Shown here piece by piece: positions 27,274-35,186 of a stretch of 64,000 nucleotides of DNA. Location of the stretch: the NCBI RefSeq assembly GCF_014648675.1, contig NZ_BMRO01000005.1, forward strand, positions 467,212 through 531,211, given 5' to 3'. The position numbers and the translations under genes were made by a program. Source of the DNA: Actinomadura livida. Lineage in GTDB: Bacteria; Actinomycetota; Actinomycetes; Streptosporangiales; Streptosporangiaceae. The notes below the pieces were generated by a model. It ran no database searches. It was not told the origin of the DNA and was given only the letters and a program-made list of their open reading frames with translations. Position 1 is the first letter of the stretch, and each line of letters starts with the position of its first letter.

Positions 27274-27714
27274 TCAGCGGCCGCTGGGCGGGCAGCAGGT
27301 GCGCAGGTAGGTCTGGAGTTCGGTGAGGGACTCCTCGACGGCATCGGCGTCAATGCGGTAGTGGACCTGCTTGCCGTCTCTGCGGGAGGTCAGCAGTCCA
27401 CCTCGGCGCAGGAGTGCCAGTTGCTGGGAGGCGGTCGGCTGGGCGATGCCCAGGCGTTCGGCGACGGTGCCGACGGTGAGCTCGATCCCTCCGGTGAACA
27501 GCTCCAGCATCGCCTGGCGCTGCTCACTGGCCAGTGCCTTGAGGAACTCACGCGCTCCGGCCCCGAGTTGAGCCGTCGAAGGGTCGCACCGGGTATCCGC
27601 TGACGCGCAGGATGCATCGACGGGAGCCGTCGATGGTGGCGGTGGTCCGGTCACGCGTTCGGTCAAGGCTTCGGCTCTCCCCTTCGGCGGTGTCTGGCAG
27701 CATACGCCACACAT
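27274..27714 (-). CDS. ArsR/SmtB family metalloregulator (second)
   Basis: A 146-residue regulator with the winged helix at about 55-135: ALASEQRQAMLELFTGGIEL, VGTVAERLGIAQPTASQQLA and RRDGKQVHYRID. It has cysteines at both ends: MCGVCC at the N-terminus, CASADTRC in the extension, and TCCPPSGR at the C-terminus, which together could form a soft-metal site; the alpha-3 helix has no CxC. ATG at 27714 is chosen because it begins just after the AT-rich divergent promoter. It is divergent from the FMO-like flavoprotein and reads towards the arsR-arsM-arsN operon, 86 bases away. Confidence 0.85.
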   Translation of the reverse strand: MCGVCCQTPPKGRAEALTERVTGPPPPSTAPVDASCASADTRCDPSTAQLGAGAREFLKALASEQRQAMLELFTGGIELTVGTVAERLGIAQPTASQQLALLRRGGLLTSRRDGKQVHYRIDADAVEESLTELQTYLRTCCPPSGR

Positions 27715-27755
27715 CGTCACATTGTAGTATTGTAAATTGATGATATGTTCCGGCC
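27713..27755. promoter_or_regulatory. AT-rich divergent promoter/operator between arsR and flavoprotein gene
   Basis: Only 41 bases separate the divergent starts. The stretch is strongly AT-rich for this genome and contains ATCGTCA (27713-27719) and TGATGAT (27738-27744), an imperfect inverted pair (6 of 7). It must hold the promoters for both genes and probably the ArsR binding site. Confidence 0.45.
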
Positions 27756-28880
27756 ATGACCGACCGCACAGCCTCACTGCTCATCGTCGGCGGCGGCCAG
27801 GCCGGACTGGCCACCGCACGCATCGCCCGAACCCTCGGGGTGACCCCGCTGGTCCTGGAGGCCGCCGACCGGCCGGCCGGATCCTGGCCGCACTACTACG
27901 ACAGCCTCACGCTGTTCTCCCCGGCCCGCCGCAGCGCCCTGCCCGGCGTGCCCTTCCCCGGCGATCCCGACAGCTACCCGGCGCGGGACGAGGTGGTCGC
28001 CTACCTGACCGGCTACGCCGCCCGGCTGGATGCCGACATCCGCACCGGCCACCGCGTCGAACGCGTCACCCGCGCCGAAGACGGGGCCGGGTTCCAGGCC
28101 GTGACCGCGGACGGGGCGGTGTTCACCGCCCCGCTGGTGATCGCGGCCACGGGGGCGTTCAGCCGCCCTTACCGCCCCGCGCCGCCGGCGCTGGATTCCT
28201 TCGCCGGGACGGTGCTGCATTCGTCCGACTACCGGCGTCCCGAGCCGTTCACCGGCAGGCGAGTGGTGATCGTCGGCGGCGGGAACTCGGCGGTGCAGAT
28301 CGCGATCGAGCTCGCCGCCGTCGCCGAGGTCACGCTCGCCACCCGGCATCCGCTCCGCTTCATGCCGCAGCGGATCGCGGGCCGCGACATCCACCTTTGG
28401 CTGCAGCGCACGGGCCTGGATACCGCCAGGTGGGCCAGGCCAGTGCTGACCGGAGGCCAGGGCACTCCGGTCATGGACACCGGCACCTACCGGGACACCA
28501 TCGCCTCGGGGAACCCCGACCGCCGTCCCATGTTCGACCGCCTGGACGGCAATCAGGTCGTCTGGAGCGACGGTATGCGCGAGCACGTCGATGTCGTCCT
28601 CCTGGCCACTGGGTACCGGCCCGCCCTCGACTACCTGGCCGGACTCGGAACCATGGACGAGGATGGGGCACCCCGCCATCGCGCAGGGATCTCCACCGCC
28701 GTCCCCGGTCTCGGCTACGTCGGGCTGGAGTGGCAGCGCTCGTTCGCCTCGGCCACCCTGCGCGGCGTCGGCGCGGACGCCCGCCACGTCCTCACCCGGC
28801 TGCTCAAGCAATCACGTCGCACCGGAGTCCCGGTCGCCGCGGGCGATCCGGCGTCGGTTCAGGGGGTCAGGCGCCGCTGA
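27756..28880 (+). CDS. FAD-dependent monooxygenase-like flavoprotein (ArsO-like)
   Basis: A 374-residue FAD/NAD(P)-binding protein of the flavin monooxygenase type. The FAD motif is LLIVGGGQAGLATARIARTL (about 8-27) and the NADPH motif RRVVIVGGGNSAVQIAIELA (about 168-187), with LATGYRP near residue 287 as the family's C-terminal signature. Proteins of this type, called ArsO, are common in ars clusters; their reaction is unproven. It is divergent from an ArsR gene and its end overlaps the next, convergent ArsR gene by 14 bases, so it appears to be controlled as a single gene. Confidence 0.8.
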   Translation: MTDRTASLLIVGGGQAGLATARIARTLGVTPLVLEAADRPAGSWPHYYDSLTLFSPARRSALPGVPFPGDPDSYPARDEVVAYLTGYAARLDADIRTGHRVERVTRAEDGAGFQAVTADGAVFTAPLVIAATGAFSRPYRPAPPALDSFAGTVLHSSDYRRPEPFTGRRVVIVGGGNSAVQIAIELAAVAEVTLATRHPLRFMPQRIAGRDIHLWLQRTGLDTARWARPVLTGGQGTPVMDTGTYRDTIASGNPDRRPMFDRLDGNQVVWSDGMREHVDVVLLATGYRPALDYLAGLGTMDEDGAPRHRAGISTAVPGLGYVGLEWQRSFASATLRGVGADARHVLTRLLKQSRRTGVPVAAGDPASVQGVRRR

Positions 28881-29220
28881 GGTCCGGTAGCGCGAACAGT
28901 CCCGACAGCCGGGTGAGGCGCTCGGGGATCACGCGGTAGTACACCCAGGTCCCGCGGCGCTCGCCCTCGATCAGTCCGGCCTGACGCAGGATCTTCAGGT
29001 GGTGGGAGATGGTCGGTGCGGACACGTCGAAGGGGCCGGTCAGGTCGCAGACGCATGCTTCGCCGCCCTGCGCCGAAGCGATCAGGTTCAGCAACCGCAA
29101 GCGCACGGGGTCCGCCAGTGCCTTGAACACCCGGGCCAGGTCGGCGGCCTCGTCCTGGTCCATCACCGGGCCGCTCAACGGCTCGCAGCACACCGGAGCA
29201 GAGACGTCCTCAAGTTCCAT
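28867..29220 (-). CDS. ArsR/SmtB family metalloregulator (third, classical CxC box)
   Basis: A 117-residue repressor with a full As(III)-type box, GEACVCDLTGPFDVSAPTIS (about 53-72), in the alpha-3 helix, as in the E. coli ArsR ELCVCDL motif, plus CC in APVCCEPL at the N-terminus. The winged helix continues HHLKILRQAGLIEGERRGTW. ATG at 29220 is the first Met before conserved sequence. It is divergent from the Cys-rich flavoprotein gene and probably controls that operon. Confidence 0.9.
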   Translation of the reverse strand: MELEDVSAPVCCEPLSGPVMDQDEAADLARVFKALADPVRLRLLNLIASAQGGEACVCDLTGPFDVSAPTISHHLKILRQAGLIEGERRGTWVYYRVIPERLTRLSGLFALPDLSGA

Positions 29221-29279
29221 CAACCCAGCCACCCGCCTAATTTGACATCCATCTAAACAGTGATGCACTCTTGCGCTGA

Positions 29280-29295
29280 TTCGATGTTAGTCGAA
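29280..29295. promoter_or_regulatory. Inverted repeat TTCGA-N6-TCGAA in divergent ars promoter
   Basis: A perfect 5-base inverted repeat lies between the third ArsR gene and the Cys-rich flavoprotein gene. A second, weaker dyad, TTTGACAT-CC-ATCTAAA (29241-29257), is nearer the ArsR start. Either could be the ArsR operator. Confidence 0.4.
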
Positions 29296-29331
29296 ACAAG
29301 CTGCAGTGCCGTGACTTCAAAGGAGACGCCC

Positions 29332-30990
29332 ATGAGCACCAGCACCGACCGGGACGAGCCCGCCGCCCCCGCGGCGGGACAGAGCACCGGTCAGCACACC
29401 CAGAGCGGCAGCTGCTGCGGCGTCAGTGCCTGTTGCACCGACGCCGAGCAGCCCGTCGCCTCCGGAGCCGCGCTGCTGCAGGCCAAGACCGAAGCCGGGT
29501 GCGGCTGCGTCGCAGACCACGACGGCGAGGACGCCCTGCCGGTACTGGTGATCGGTGCCGGACCGGTCGGGCTGGCCGCCGCCGCGCACCTGGCCGAGCG
29601 CGGCCTGGACTTCCGCGTACTGGAGGCCGGTCCTCAAGTCGGCGCCGCGATCTCCGAATGGGGTCACGTCCGGCTGTTCTCGCCATGGCGCTACAACACC
29701 GACGCCGCCGCGCGCCGCCTGCTGGCGCCCACCGGCTGGACCGCCCCCGACCCCGGCCACCTGCCGACCGGTGCCGAACTCGTCCGCGACTACCTCGTCC
29801 CGCTCGCCGACGTCCCGGAGCTGGCGGGCCGCATCCACACCGGGACGCGCGTCCTCGCCGTCACCCGCCAAGGCATCGACGCCACGCGCACCATCGACCG
29901 CGACCAGCATCCGCTCCTGGTCCGCACCATCGACTCCGCGGGGACGGTCCGCGACCTCACCGCCCGCGCCGTCATCGACGCCTCCGGCACCTGGGGACAC
30001 CGCAACCCGCTCGGCCACTCCGGCCTGCCCGCCATCGGAGAAGACCAAGCCGCCCCCTACTTGGCCGGGCCGCTACCGGACGTGCTGGGACGCGACCGCG
30101 ACCGGTTCGCCGGCCGCCGCACCCTGGTGGTCGGCATGGGGCACTCGGCCGCCAATACCCTTCTCGCGCTGGCCGAACTCGCCGAGCAGGCCCCGGGAAC
30201 CCGCATCAGCTGGGCCGTCCGCGCTGCCTCGGTCGCCCGGCTCTACGGCGGCGGGGACGCCGACGGGCTACCCGCCCGCGGGGCGCTGGGCACCCGGCTC
30301 AAGCAGGCCGTCGAGGCCGGTGCGATCGACCTGGTCCGCAGCTTCACCATCACCCGCTTCACCGTTCCCGAGAGCGGACCCGACGAGCCCGGACCGGTCA
30401 CCGTCACCGGCGGCACCCGCGACGGCGAGCGCACCATCGCCGCCGACACCGTGGTCGCCGCCACCGGATTCCGTCCCGACCTGGAGATGCTCCGCGAGAT
30501 CCGCCTCGACCTCGATCCCGCCACCGAGGCGCCGGCCGAGCTCGCACCGATGATCGACCCCAACCTCCACTCCTGCGGCACCGTCCCGCCCCACGGCGAA
30601 CGCGACCTCGCCCACCCCGAAACCGGGTTCTACATGGCCGGGATGAAGAGCTACGGCCGCGCGCCCACCTTCCTGATGGCCACCGGCTACGAGCAGGTCC
30701 GCTCCATCGCCGCCGCCCTGGCCGGCGACCGGGAAGCCGCCGACACCGTCCAGCTCGACCTCCCCGAAACCGGCGTCTGCTCCACCGGCACGGTCACCGA
30801 AGACCAACCAATTGGCGCGGAAGCGACCGCCGCCGAGCCCGCGGTCGAGGAGAGCCCCTCGTCCTGCTGCGGCTCCTCGGACCAGGCACCGCAGCCGGTC
30901 GCCATCGGCGTCGGCGCCCCGGCCGGTGTCGGATTCGCCACTGGCCGGGTGCACGGCTACTCCGGCGGCGTCGAACGCGGCGAAGGCTGA
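29332..30990 (+). CDS. FAD/NAD(P)-binding oxidoreductase with Cys-rich N- and C-terminal tails
   Basis: A 552-residue flavoprotein in the ars cluster. The core has VLVIGAGPVGLAAAAHLAER (about 67-86), SEWGHVRLFSPWRYNTDAAA, RTLVVGMGHSAANTLLALAE (about 263-282) and VVAATGFRPDLEMLREI. Both ends have added soft-metal motifs: GSCCGVSACCTD and GCGCVADHD in the first 65 residues and SSCCGSSDQ about 35 residues from the end. Such CC motifs fit As(III) binding or thiol redox chemistry. ATG at 29332 has AAAGGAG upstream. The MFS gene follows 11 bases later, giving one operon. The reaction is unknown; thiol- or arsenical-dependent oxidation is my inference. Confidence 0.8.
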   Translation: MSTSTDRDEPAAPAAGQSTGQHTQSGSCCGVSACCTDAEQPVASGAALLQAKTEAGCGCVADHDGEDALPVLVIGAGPVGLAAAAHLAERGLDFRVLEAGPQVGAAISEWGHVRLFSPWRYNTDAAARRLLAPTGWTAPDPGHLPTGAELVRDYLVPLADVPELAGRIHTGTRVLAVTRQGIDATRTIDRDQHPLLVRTIDSAGTVRDLTARAVIDASGTWGHRNPLGHSGLPAIGEDQAAPYLAGPLPDVLGRDRDRFAGRRTLVVGMGHSAANTLLALAELAEQAPGTRISWAVRAASVARLYGGGDADGLPARGALGTRLKQAVEAGAIDLVRSFTITRFTVPESGPDEPGPVTVTGGTRDGERTIAADTVVAATGFRPDLEMLREIRLDLDPATEAPAELAPMIDPNLHSCGTVPPHGERDLAHPETGFYMAGMKSYGRAPTFLMATGYEQVRSIAAALAGDREAADTVQLDLPETGVCSTGTVTEDQPIGAEATAAEPAVEESPSSCCGSSDQAPQPVAIGVGAPAGVGFATGRVHGYSGGVERGEG

Positions 30991-31001
30991 GCCCACGGTC
31001 G

Positions 31002-32300
31002 GTGGATACCGCATCTTCCATCCCGGTCCCGGCGGTTTCGGCCGCTGGGACCGGCTCCAGCCCGCGTGGTGTGCTGGCCGCCCTCTGCATCACCGAGATC
31101 ACCAGCTGGGGTGTGCTGTACTACGCCTTTCCAGTCCTGGCCCCGGTCATCACCGCCGACACCGGCTGGTCCACCACCGGCAGCACCGCTGCGTTCTCCG
31201 CCGCGCTCATCGTCGCCGCCCTCGTCGGCATCCCGGTGGGCCGCGTCCTGGACCGCCGCGGCCCACACGCCCTGATGACAGGCGGCTCCGTCCTGGCCGC
31301 AATCGCCATCGTGGCAGTGGCGGCGGCGCCCTCGCTGCTCTGGTTCGCCGCAGCGTGGTTCCTGGCCGGGGTAGCGATGTCGGCCGTCCTCTACCAGCCC
31401 GCCTTCGCCGCGCTAACCCGCTACTACGCGCCCCGCCATCTGCCCGCCCTCACCACCCTCACCTTGGTGGCGGGCCTGGCCAGCACCGTGTTCGCGCCGC
31501 TCACCGACGCCCTCGCCGGACACCTGACCTGGCGCGGCGTCTACCTTGCCCTCGCCGCCGTCCTCGCCGCCGTCACCATCCCTCTGCACGCCATCGCCCT
31601 GCGCCGCCCATGGCCCGGGTCCTCCGGCGATCGATCGGCCGCCGCCGACCATGCCGCCGGCCATGCCGCCGACCATGCCGCCGGCCGGGCGGCCCGCCCA
31701 CCGGCGGTTCGCCACATCACGCGGAGCCGCCCGTTCTGGCTGCTGGCCATCGCGCTCACCCTGTCCGCGTTCGCCATGTTCGCGGTCCTGATCAACCTCA
31801 TTCCGCTGCTCACCCACCGCGGCGCCAGCCCCACTCTGGCCGCCTGGGCGCTCGGCCTGGGCGGGATCGGCCAGGTCGCCGGCCGCCTGTGCTACCGCCC
31901 GCTATCCAGGCACACCAGCGTCCGCGGCCGCACCGTCTGGATCCTCGGCCTCTCCGCCGCCACGACCGCTGCCCTGGCACTGATCCCGGGCCCGGTGCGA
32001 CTGCTCATCGCCGTCGTCGTCTTGGCAGGCGTCACCCGCGGTATCGCCACACTTCTGCAGGCCACCGCCGTCACCGACCGCTGGAGCATCGCCGCCTACG
32101 GCACCCTTTCGGGCATCCTGGCCGCCCCCATCACCGTCGCCACAGCCCTCGCACCCTGGGCGGGAGCCGCCCTCGCCGACGCCCTCGGCAGCTACCCCGC
32201 CCTCTTCGCCGTCCTCGCGCTCACCGCGGCCCTCGCCGCACTTCTGGCCAGCGTCCCGACCCACCACAACAGGACTCCAGGCACCAAAGGAACACCGTGA
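31002..32300 (+). CDS. MFS transporter in ars cluster
   Basis: A 432-residue, 12-helix major facilitator. Helix 1 is GVLAALCITEITSWGVLYYA; the loop 2-3 signature is GRVLDRRGPHALMTGG; the central cytoplasmic loop (about 205-235) is a His/Ala repeat, AADHAAGHAADHAAG; the second half includes SFWLL-like RPFWLLAIALTLSAF and GIGQVAGRLCYRPLSR. It resembles the OxlT/Nuc-type MFS branch. GTG at 31002 follows the flavoprotein gene by 11 bases, and its stop overlaps a further GTG. Co-transcription suggests export of an arsenical or of the flavoprotein product. A weaker alternative is general metabolite efflux. Confidence 0.82.
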   Translation: MDTASSIPVPAVSAAGTGSSPRGVLAALCITEITSWGVLYYAFPVLAPVITADTGWSTTGSTAAFSAALIVAALVGIPVGRVLDRRGPHALMTGGSVLAAIAIVAVAAAPSLLWFAAAWFLAGVAMSAVLYQPAFAALTRYYAPRHLPALTTLTLVAGLASTVFAPLTDALAGHLTWRGVYLALAAVLAAVTIPLHAIALRRPWPGSSGDRSAAADHAAGHAADHAAGRAARPPAVRHITRSRPFWLLAIALTLSAFAMFAVLINLIPLLTHRGASPTLAAWALGLGGIGQVAGRLCYRPLSRHTSVRGRTVWILGLSAATTAALALIPGPVRLLIAVVVLAGVTRGIATLLQATAVTDRWSIAAYGTLSGILAAPITVATALAPWAGAALADALGSYPALFAVLALTAALAALLASVPTHHNRTPGTKGTP

Positions 32301-32339
32301 CCAGCGAGCGGACCTGTCCGAACGCCCGGCGCCTCCGCT

Positions 32340-32516
32340 GTGCCCGCCGCGGAGGGGCGACTGGCCATCGACTACTGGACGATGATCAACGGCGAAGACG
32401 CCTCCTGCGGCTCACGCGACGCGACGCTCACCGATCTCAACGGCGCGGTCGGCGCCGTCCGTCCGCTCGCCGGGCAGGGCATCACCCTGGAGGTCGGCCC
32501 GTGGAGGCGGTTCTAG
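32340..32516 (+). pseudogene. Truncated small ORF resembling a DUF2703 N-terminus
   Basis: A 58-codon frame from GTG 32340 to TAG 32514 reads RLAIDYWTMINGEDASCGSR, then DATLTDLNGAVGAVRPLAGQ and GITLEVGPWRRF. The pattern I-x-[YW] ... C ... L-x-x-A-x-x-x-L-x-x-G-I-x-L-x-V resembles the first half of DUF2703 proteins found in some ars operons, but the usual paired Cys is single here and the second half is absent. A GTG at 32297 that overlaps the MFS stop opens a different frame, which suggests an ancient frameshift. Low confidence in the family. Confidence 0.35.
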
Positions 32517-32538
32517 GCGACTGGTAACGTATCATCCT

Positions 32539-32853
32539 ATGCTGATGTCAGTTGATAATGATGTAATGCGCGTCCTGGCGGACCCCCTCCGTGCGCACAT
32601 CGTGACCCTGCTCGCCGGCGAGGCGCTGTGCACCTGCCACCTGGTGGAGGAGACCGGTGCCAGGCAGACCAACATCTCCAACCACCTGCGGGTACTGAAG
32701 GACGCGGGACTGGTGGACAGCGAGCCCTGCGGCCGCTTCACCTACTACCGGCTGCGCCCCGAGGCGCTGGACGCCCTGGCCGCGCGACTCGGTGACCTGG
32801 CGACGCGGGCCCGTGCCACCCGCGCCAACGGCGCCAGGAGGCCCTGCCCGTGA
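32539..32853 (+). CDS. ArsR/SmtB family metalloregulator (fourth)
   Basis: A 104-residue repressor heading the efflux operon. It has MRVLADPLRAHIVTLLAGEA (about 9-28), a CxC-type box in LCTCHLVEETGARQTNISNH (about 31-50), and LRVLKDAGLVDSEPCGRFTY; Cys at both LCTC and SEPC can form a site like that of actinobacterial ArsR/CmtR proteins. ATG at 32539; a second ATG at 32545 is possible. An AT-rich upstream patch (32522-32565) with repeated TGAT/ATCA words probably contains the operator. Its stop overlaps the GTG of the ACR3 gene by four bases. Confidence 0.9.
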   Translation: MLMSVDNDVMRVLADPLRAHIVTLLAGEALCTCHLVEETGARQTNISNHLRVLKDAGLVDSEPCGRFTYYRLRPEALDALAARLGDLATRARATRANGARRPCP

Positions 32854-33962
32854 CCGTCCGAACCCCTGAGCCCACATCGGAGCAGGCTGAGAGCCTCGTA
32901 GGCAGGCTGTCCGCGCTGGACCGGTTCCTGCCCTTGTGGATCATCGCCGCCATGGCACTCGGTCTCGGCCTCGGCCGTGCGGTGCCCGGCCTGGACGACG
33001 CGCTGTCCAAGGTCGAGATCGGCGGCATCTCCCTGCCCATCGGGCTCGGGCTGCTGGTCATGATGTACCCGGTGCTGGCCAAGGTCCGCTACGACCGGCT
33101 CGACACCGTCACCGGTGACCGCCGCCTGATGATCTCCTCGCTCGTGCTGAACTGGCTGGTCGGCCCGGCCGTGATGTTCGCGCTGGCCTGGACCTTCCTG
33201 CCCGACCTGCCCGAATACCGCACCGGCCTGATCATCGTGGGGCTGGCCCGCTGCATCGCCATGGTCATCATCTGGAACGACCTGGCCCGCGGTGACCGCG
33301 AGGCCGCCGCCGTCCTCATCGCCCTGAACTCGGTCTTCCAGGTAATCGCCTTTGGCGCGCTGGGCTGGTTCTACCTCAAGGTGCTCCCCGGCTGGCTCGG
33401 CCTGGCCACCGACGACGTGCACTTCTCCACCGGCAAGATCGTGGTCAACGTGCTGGTGTTCCTCGGCATCCCGCTGCTGGCCGGCTACCTGACCCGCCGC
33501 GCCGGCGAGAAGGCACGCGGCCGCGAGTGGTACGAGAACCGGTTCCTGCCCCGCATCGGCCCGGTCGCCCTGTACGGGCTGCTGTTCACCATCGTCATCC
33601 TGTTCGCCCTCCAGGGCGACACCATCACCAACCAGCCCGCCGACGTCGCCCGCATCGCCGTACCGCTGCTGGCCTACTTCACGGTCATGTGGGGCGGATC
33701 GTTCGCCCTCGGCCACGTCATCCGCCTGCCCTACCCACGTACGGCGACTCTGGCGTTCACCGCCGCCGGCAACAACTTCGAACTGGCCATCGCCGTCGCC
33801 ATCGGCACCTTCGGCGTGACCTCCGGCCAGGCGCTGGCCGGGGTGGTCGGGCCCCTCATCGAGGTCCCGATCCTCGTCGCCCTGGTGTACGTCTCTCTAT
33901 GGCTCCGCCGCCGCTTCACGACCCGCTCACCACGCTCGACCAGCGAGGAACCTGATGCCTGA
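32850..33962 (+). CDS. arsB: ACR3 family arsenite efflux transporter
   Basis: A 370-residue permease with ten helices that exports As(III), driven by the membrane potential. It has the ACR3 signatures GLLVMMYPVLAKVRYDRL (about 70-87), LIIVGLARCIAMVIIWNDLA with the essential Cys (about 127-146), and AFTAAGNNFELAIAVAIGTF (about 303-322). GTG at 32850 overlaps the arsR stop; its own stop overlaps the arsC start, so arsR-acr3-arsC are tightly coupled. In databases the same gene is also called acr3 or arsB. Confidence 0.96.
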   Translation: MTVRTPEPTSEQAESLVGRLSALDRFLPLWIIAAMALGLGLGRAVPGLDDALSKVEIGGISLPIGLGLLVMMYPVLAKVRYDRLDTVTGDRRLMISSLVLNWLVGPAVMFALAWTFLPDLPEYRTGLIIVGLARCIAMVIIWNDLARGDREAAAVLIALNSVFQVIAFGALGWFYLKVLPGWLGLATDDVHFSTGKIVVNVLVFLGIPLLAGYLTRRAGEKARGREWYENRFLPRIGPVALYGLLFTIVILFALQGDTITNQPADVARIAVPLLAYFTVMWGGSFALGHVIRLPYPRTATLAFTAAGNNFELAIAVAIGTFGVTSGQALAGVVGPLIEVPILVALVYVSLWLRRRFTTRSPRSTSEEPDA

Positions 33963-34413
33963 CAAGCCCAGCGTCCTGTTCGTCTGCGTCCACAACGCCG
34001 GACGGTCCCAGATGGCCGCCGCCTACCTCACCCACCTCGCCGGCGACAGGGTAGAAGTCCGCTCCGCCGGATCGGCCCCCGCCGACCAGGTCAACCCCGC
34101 CGTGGTCCAGGCGATGGCCGAAGAGGGCATCGACATCTCCGCCGAAACCCCCAAGGTCCTCACCGCCGACGCCGTCCAAGCCTCCGACGTCGTCATCACC
34201 ATGGGCTGCGGCGACACCTGCCCCGTCTTCCCCGGCAAGCGCTACCTCGACTGGGAGCTCGACGACCCCGCCGGCCAAGGCGTCGACGCCGTCCGCCCGA
34301 TCCGCGACGAAATCCGCACCCGCATCGAGCAACTCACCACCCTGCTCACCTCGACCAACGCGATCAGCAATCAAGTCGAGTCAACCCCTGAGGTGGGGCC
34401 TGTTCAGGACTGA
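33955..34413 (+). CDS. arsC: Arsenate reductase (low-molecular-weight phosphatase family)
   Basis: Reduces arsenate to arsenite for export by ACR3. The 152-residue protein has the LMW-PTP P-loop VCVHNAGRSQMA (CX5R, about 12-23) at the N-terminus and MGCGDTCPVFPGKRYLDWEL (about 82-101) holding the further redox cysteines of thioredoxin- or mycothiol-linked ArsC enzymes. ATG at 33955 overlaps the acr3 stop by eight bases. Last gene of the arsR-acr3-arsC operon; 139 bases without a clear terminator follow. Confidence 0.95.
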   Translation: MPDKPSVLFVCVHNAGRSQMAAAYLTHLAGDRVEVRSAGSAPADQVNPAVVQAMAEEGIDISAETPKVLTADAVQASDVVITMGCGDTCPVFPGKRYLDWELDDPAGQGVDAVRPIRDEIRTRIEQLTTLLTSTNAISNQVESTPEVGPVQD

Positions 34414-34552
34414 GAGCAAAGAAATCGAAAGCTCGCGATCTCACTGGTTCACTTCGTCGCCGCCGTCCCGCTCCCGCTCGGCCTGGGCGGTCTCCTCGGC
34501 CGGGCCTGGATGCGTTCCGATGGGCAGGGGCGGTGTGAGTGCCTGCGCGTGG

Positions 34553-34942
34553 TCAGGCTGCGGTAGGGCGGATGTGCCGGCCCGCGGCCTGAGCGTCGGT
34601 GGTGGAGGAACGGGTCATGAAGGCGCGGTGCAGTCCGGTGGCCCGCAGCAGGTCGGCCGGCTGTCGGCGGGCGCAGGCGAGGGTCAGGGTGGTGCCGGTC
34701 GCTTCAGCCCGGTGGTGTGCGCCGACGAGCATCGCCAGTCCGGACGCGTCGCAGGACGTCACGCCCGACAGGTCGATGGTCACGTAGGGGCCGGAGTCCT
34801 GGAGCGCGGCGTACAGGCGTTCCCGCAGGATCGGGGTGGAGGTGACGTCGAGTTCGCCGCTGATCGCGATGACGGTGCGGTCGTCGAGCCGTTCGCGGGT
34901 CAGGCCGGCGGCCGTTTGGACGAGGCGGTGTTGCGGCGTCAT
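34553..34942 (-). CDS. STAS domain protein (anti-anti-sigma factor-like)
   Basis: A 129-residue SpoIIAA/RsbV-like protein. The STAS fold runs from TVIAISGELDVTSTPILRER (about 22-41) to YVTIDLSGVTSCDASGLAML (about 53-72), where the Ser in DASGL is the usual phosphorylation site, then TLTLACARRQPADLLRATGL. STAS proteins bind anti-sigma kinases when dephosphorylated. It is divergent from the PP2C phosphatase at 35187, a natural partner that would dephosphorylate it, which suggests a partner-switching module, although no RsbW-type kinase is in the window. Confidence 0.88.
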   Translation of the reverse strand: MTPQHRLVQTAAGLTRERLDDRTVIAISGELDVTSTPILRERLYAALQDSGPYVTIDLSGVTSCDASGLAMLVGAHHRAEATGTTLTLACARRQPADLLRATGLHRAFMTRSSTTDAQAAGRHIRPTAA

Positions 34943-34977
34943 GGCGCCGGACCTGTCTGGGCCGGAAGGGCCCGAGC

Positions 34978-35184
34978 ATGGAGAAACCAGGGGATACGGA
35001 CTTGGCCGCCCGCATCGAAGAGACCCTCGTCACGGTGAGTGTACGCGCTTGCCTTGCCATCGCGCTGCGCGGCGGCTGGCGGGTGCGTCCGTCGGAGGTG
35101 CGCGAACTGCCTGATGGACGGCTCGCGCGCCGAGTGTCCGGGGTGTGCCGAGGGAATGGGTCTGGTGTCCGATCGGAGGGATGA
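34978..35184 (+). CDS. Possible small ORF upstream of the PP2C phosphatase
   Basis: A 68-codon frame with ATG at 34978 after a good Shine-Dalgarno (GGAAGGG, 7 bases away), ending two bases before the phosphatase start. It begins MEKPGDTDLAARIEETLVTV and ends in an Arg/Gly-rich tail. I recognise no family, and codon bias is only partly typical (several GGA, CGA and AGT codons), so it may be spurious or a decayed gene. Confidence 0.3.
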   Translation: MEKPGDTDLAARIEETLVTVSVRACLAIALRGGWRVRPSEVRELPDGRLARRVSGVCRGNGSGVRSEG

Positions 35185-35186
35185 GG

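Noticed and set aside
29433..31001. Upstream extension of the MFS frame over the flavoprotein gene
   Set aside because: The MFS start is best placed at GTG 31002 by homology; the upstream 520 codons are a shifted shadow of the flavoprotein and are Arg-rich.
34414..34552. Gene or terminator after arsC
   Set aside because: No open frame with a plausible start and no stable hairpin was seen; it appears to be a simple spacer between convergent genes.
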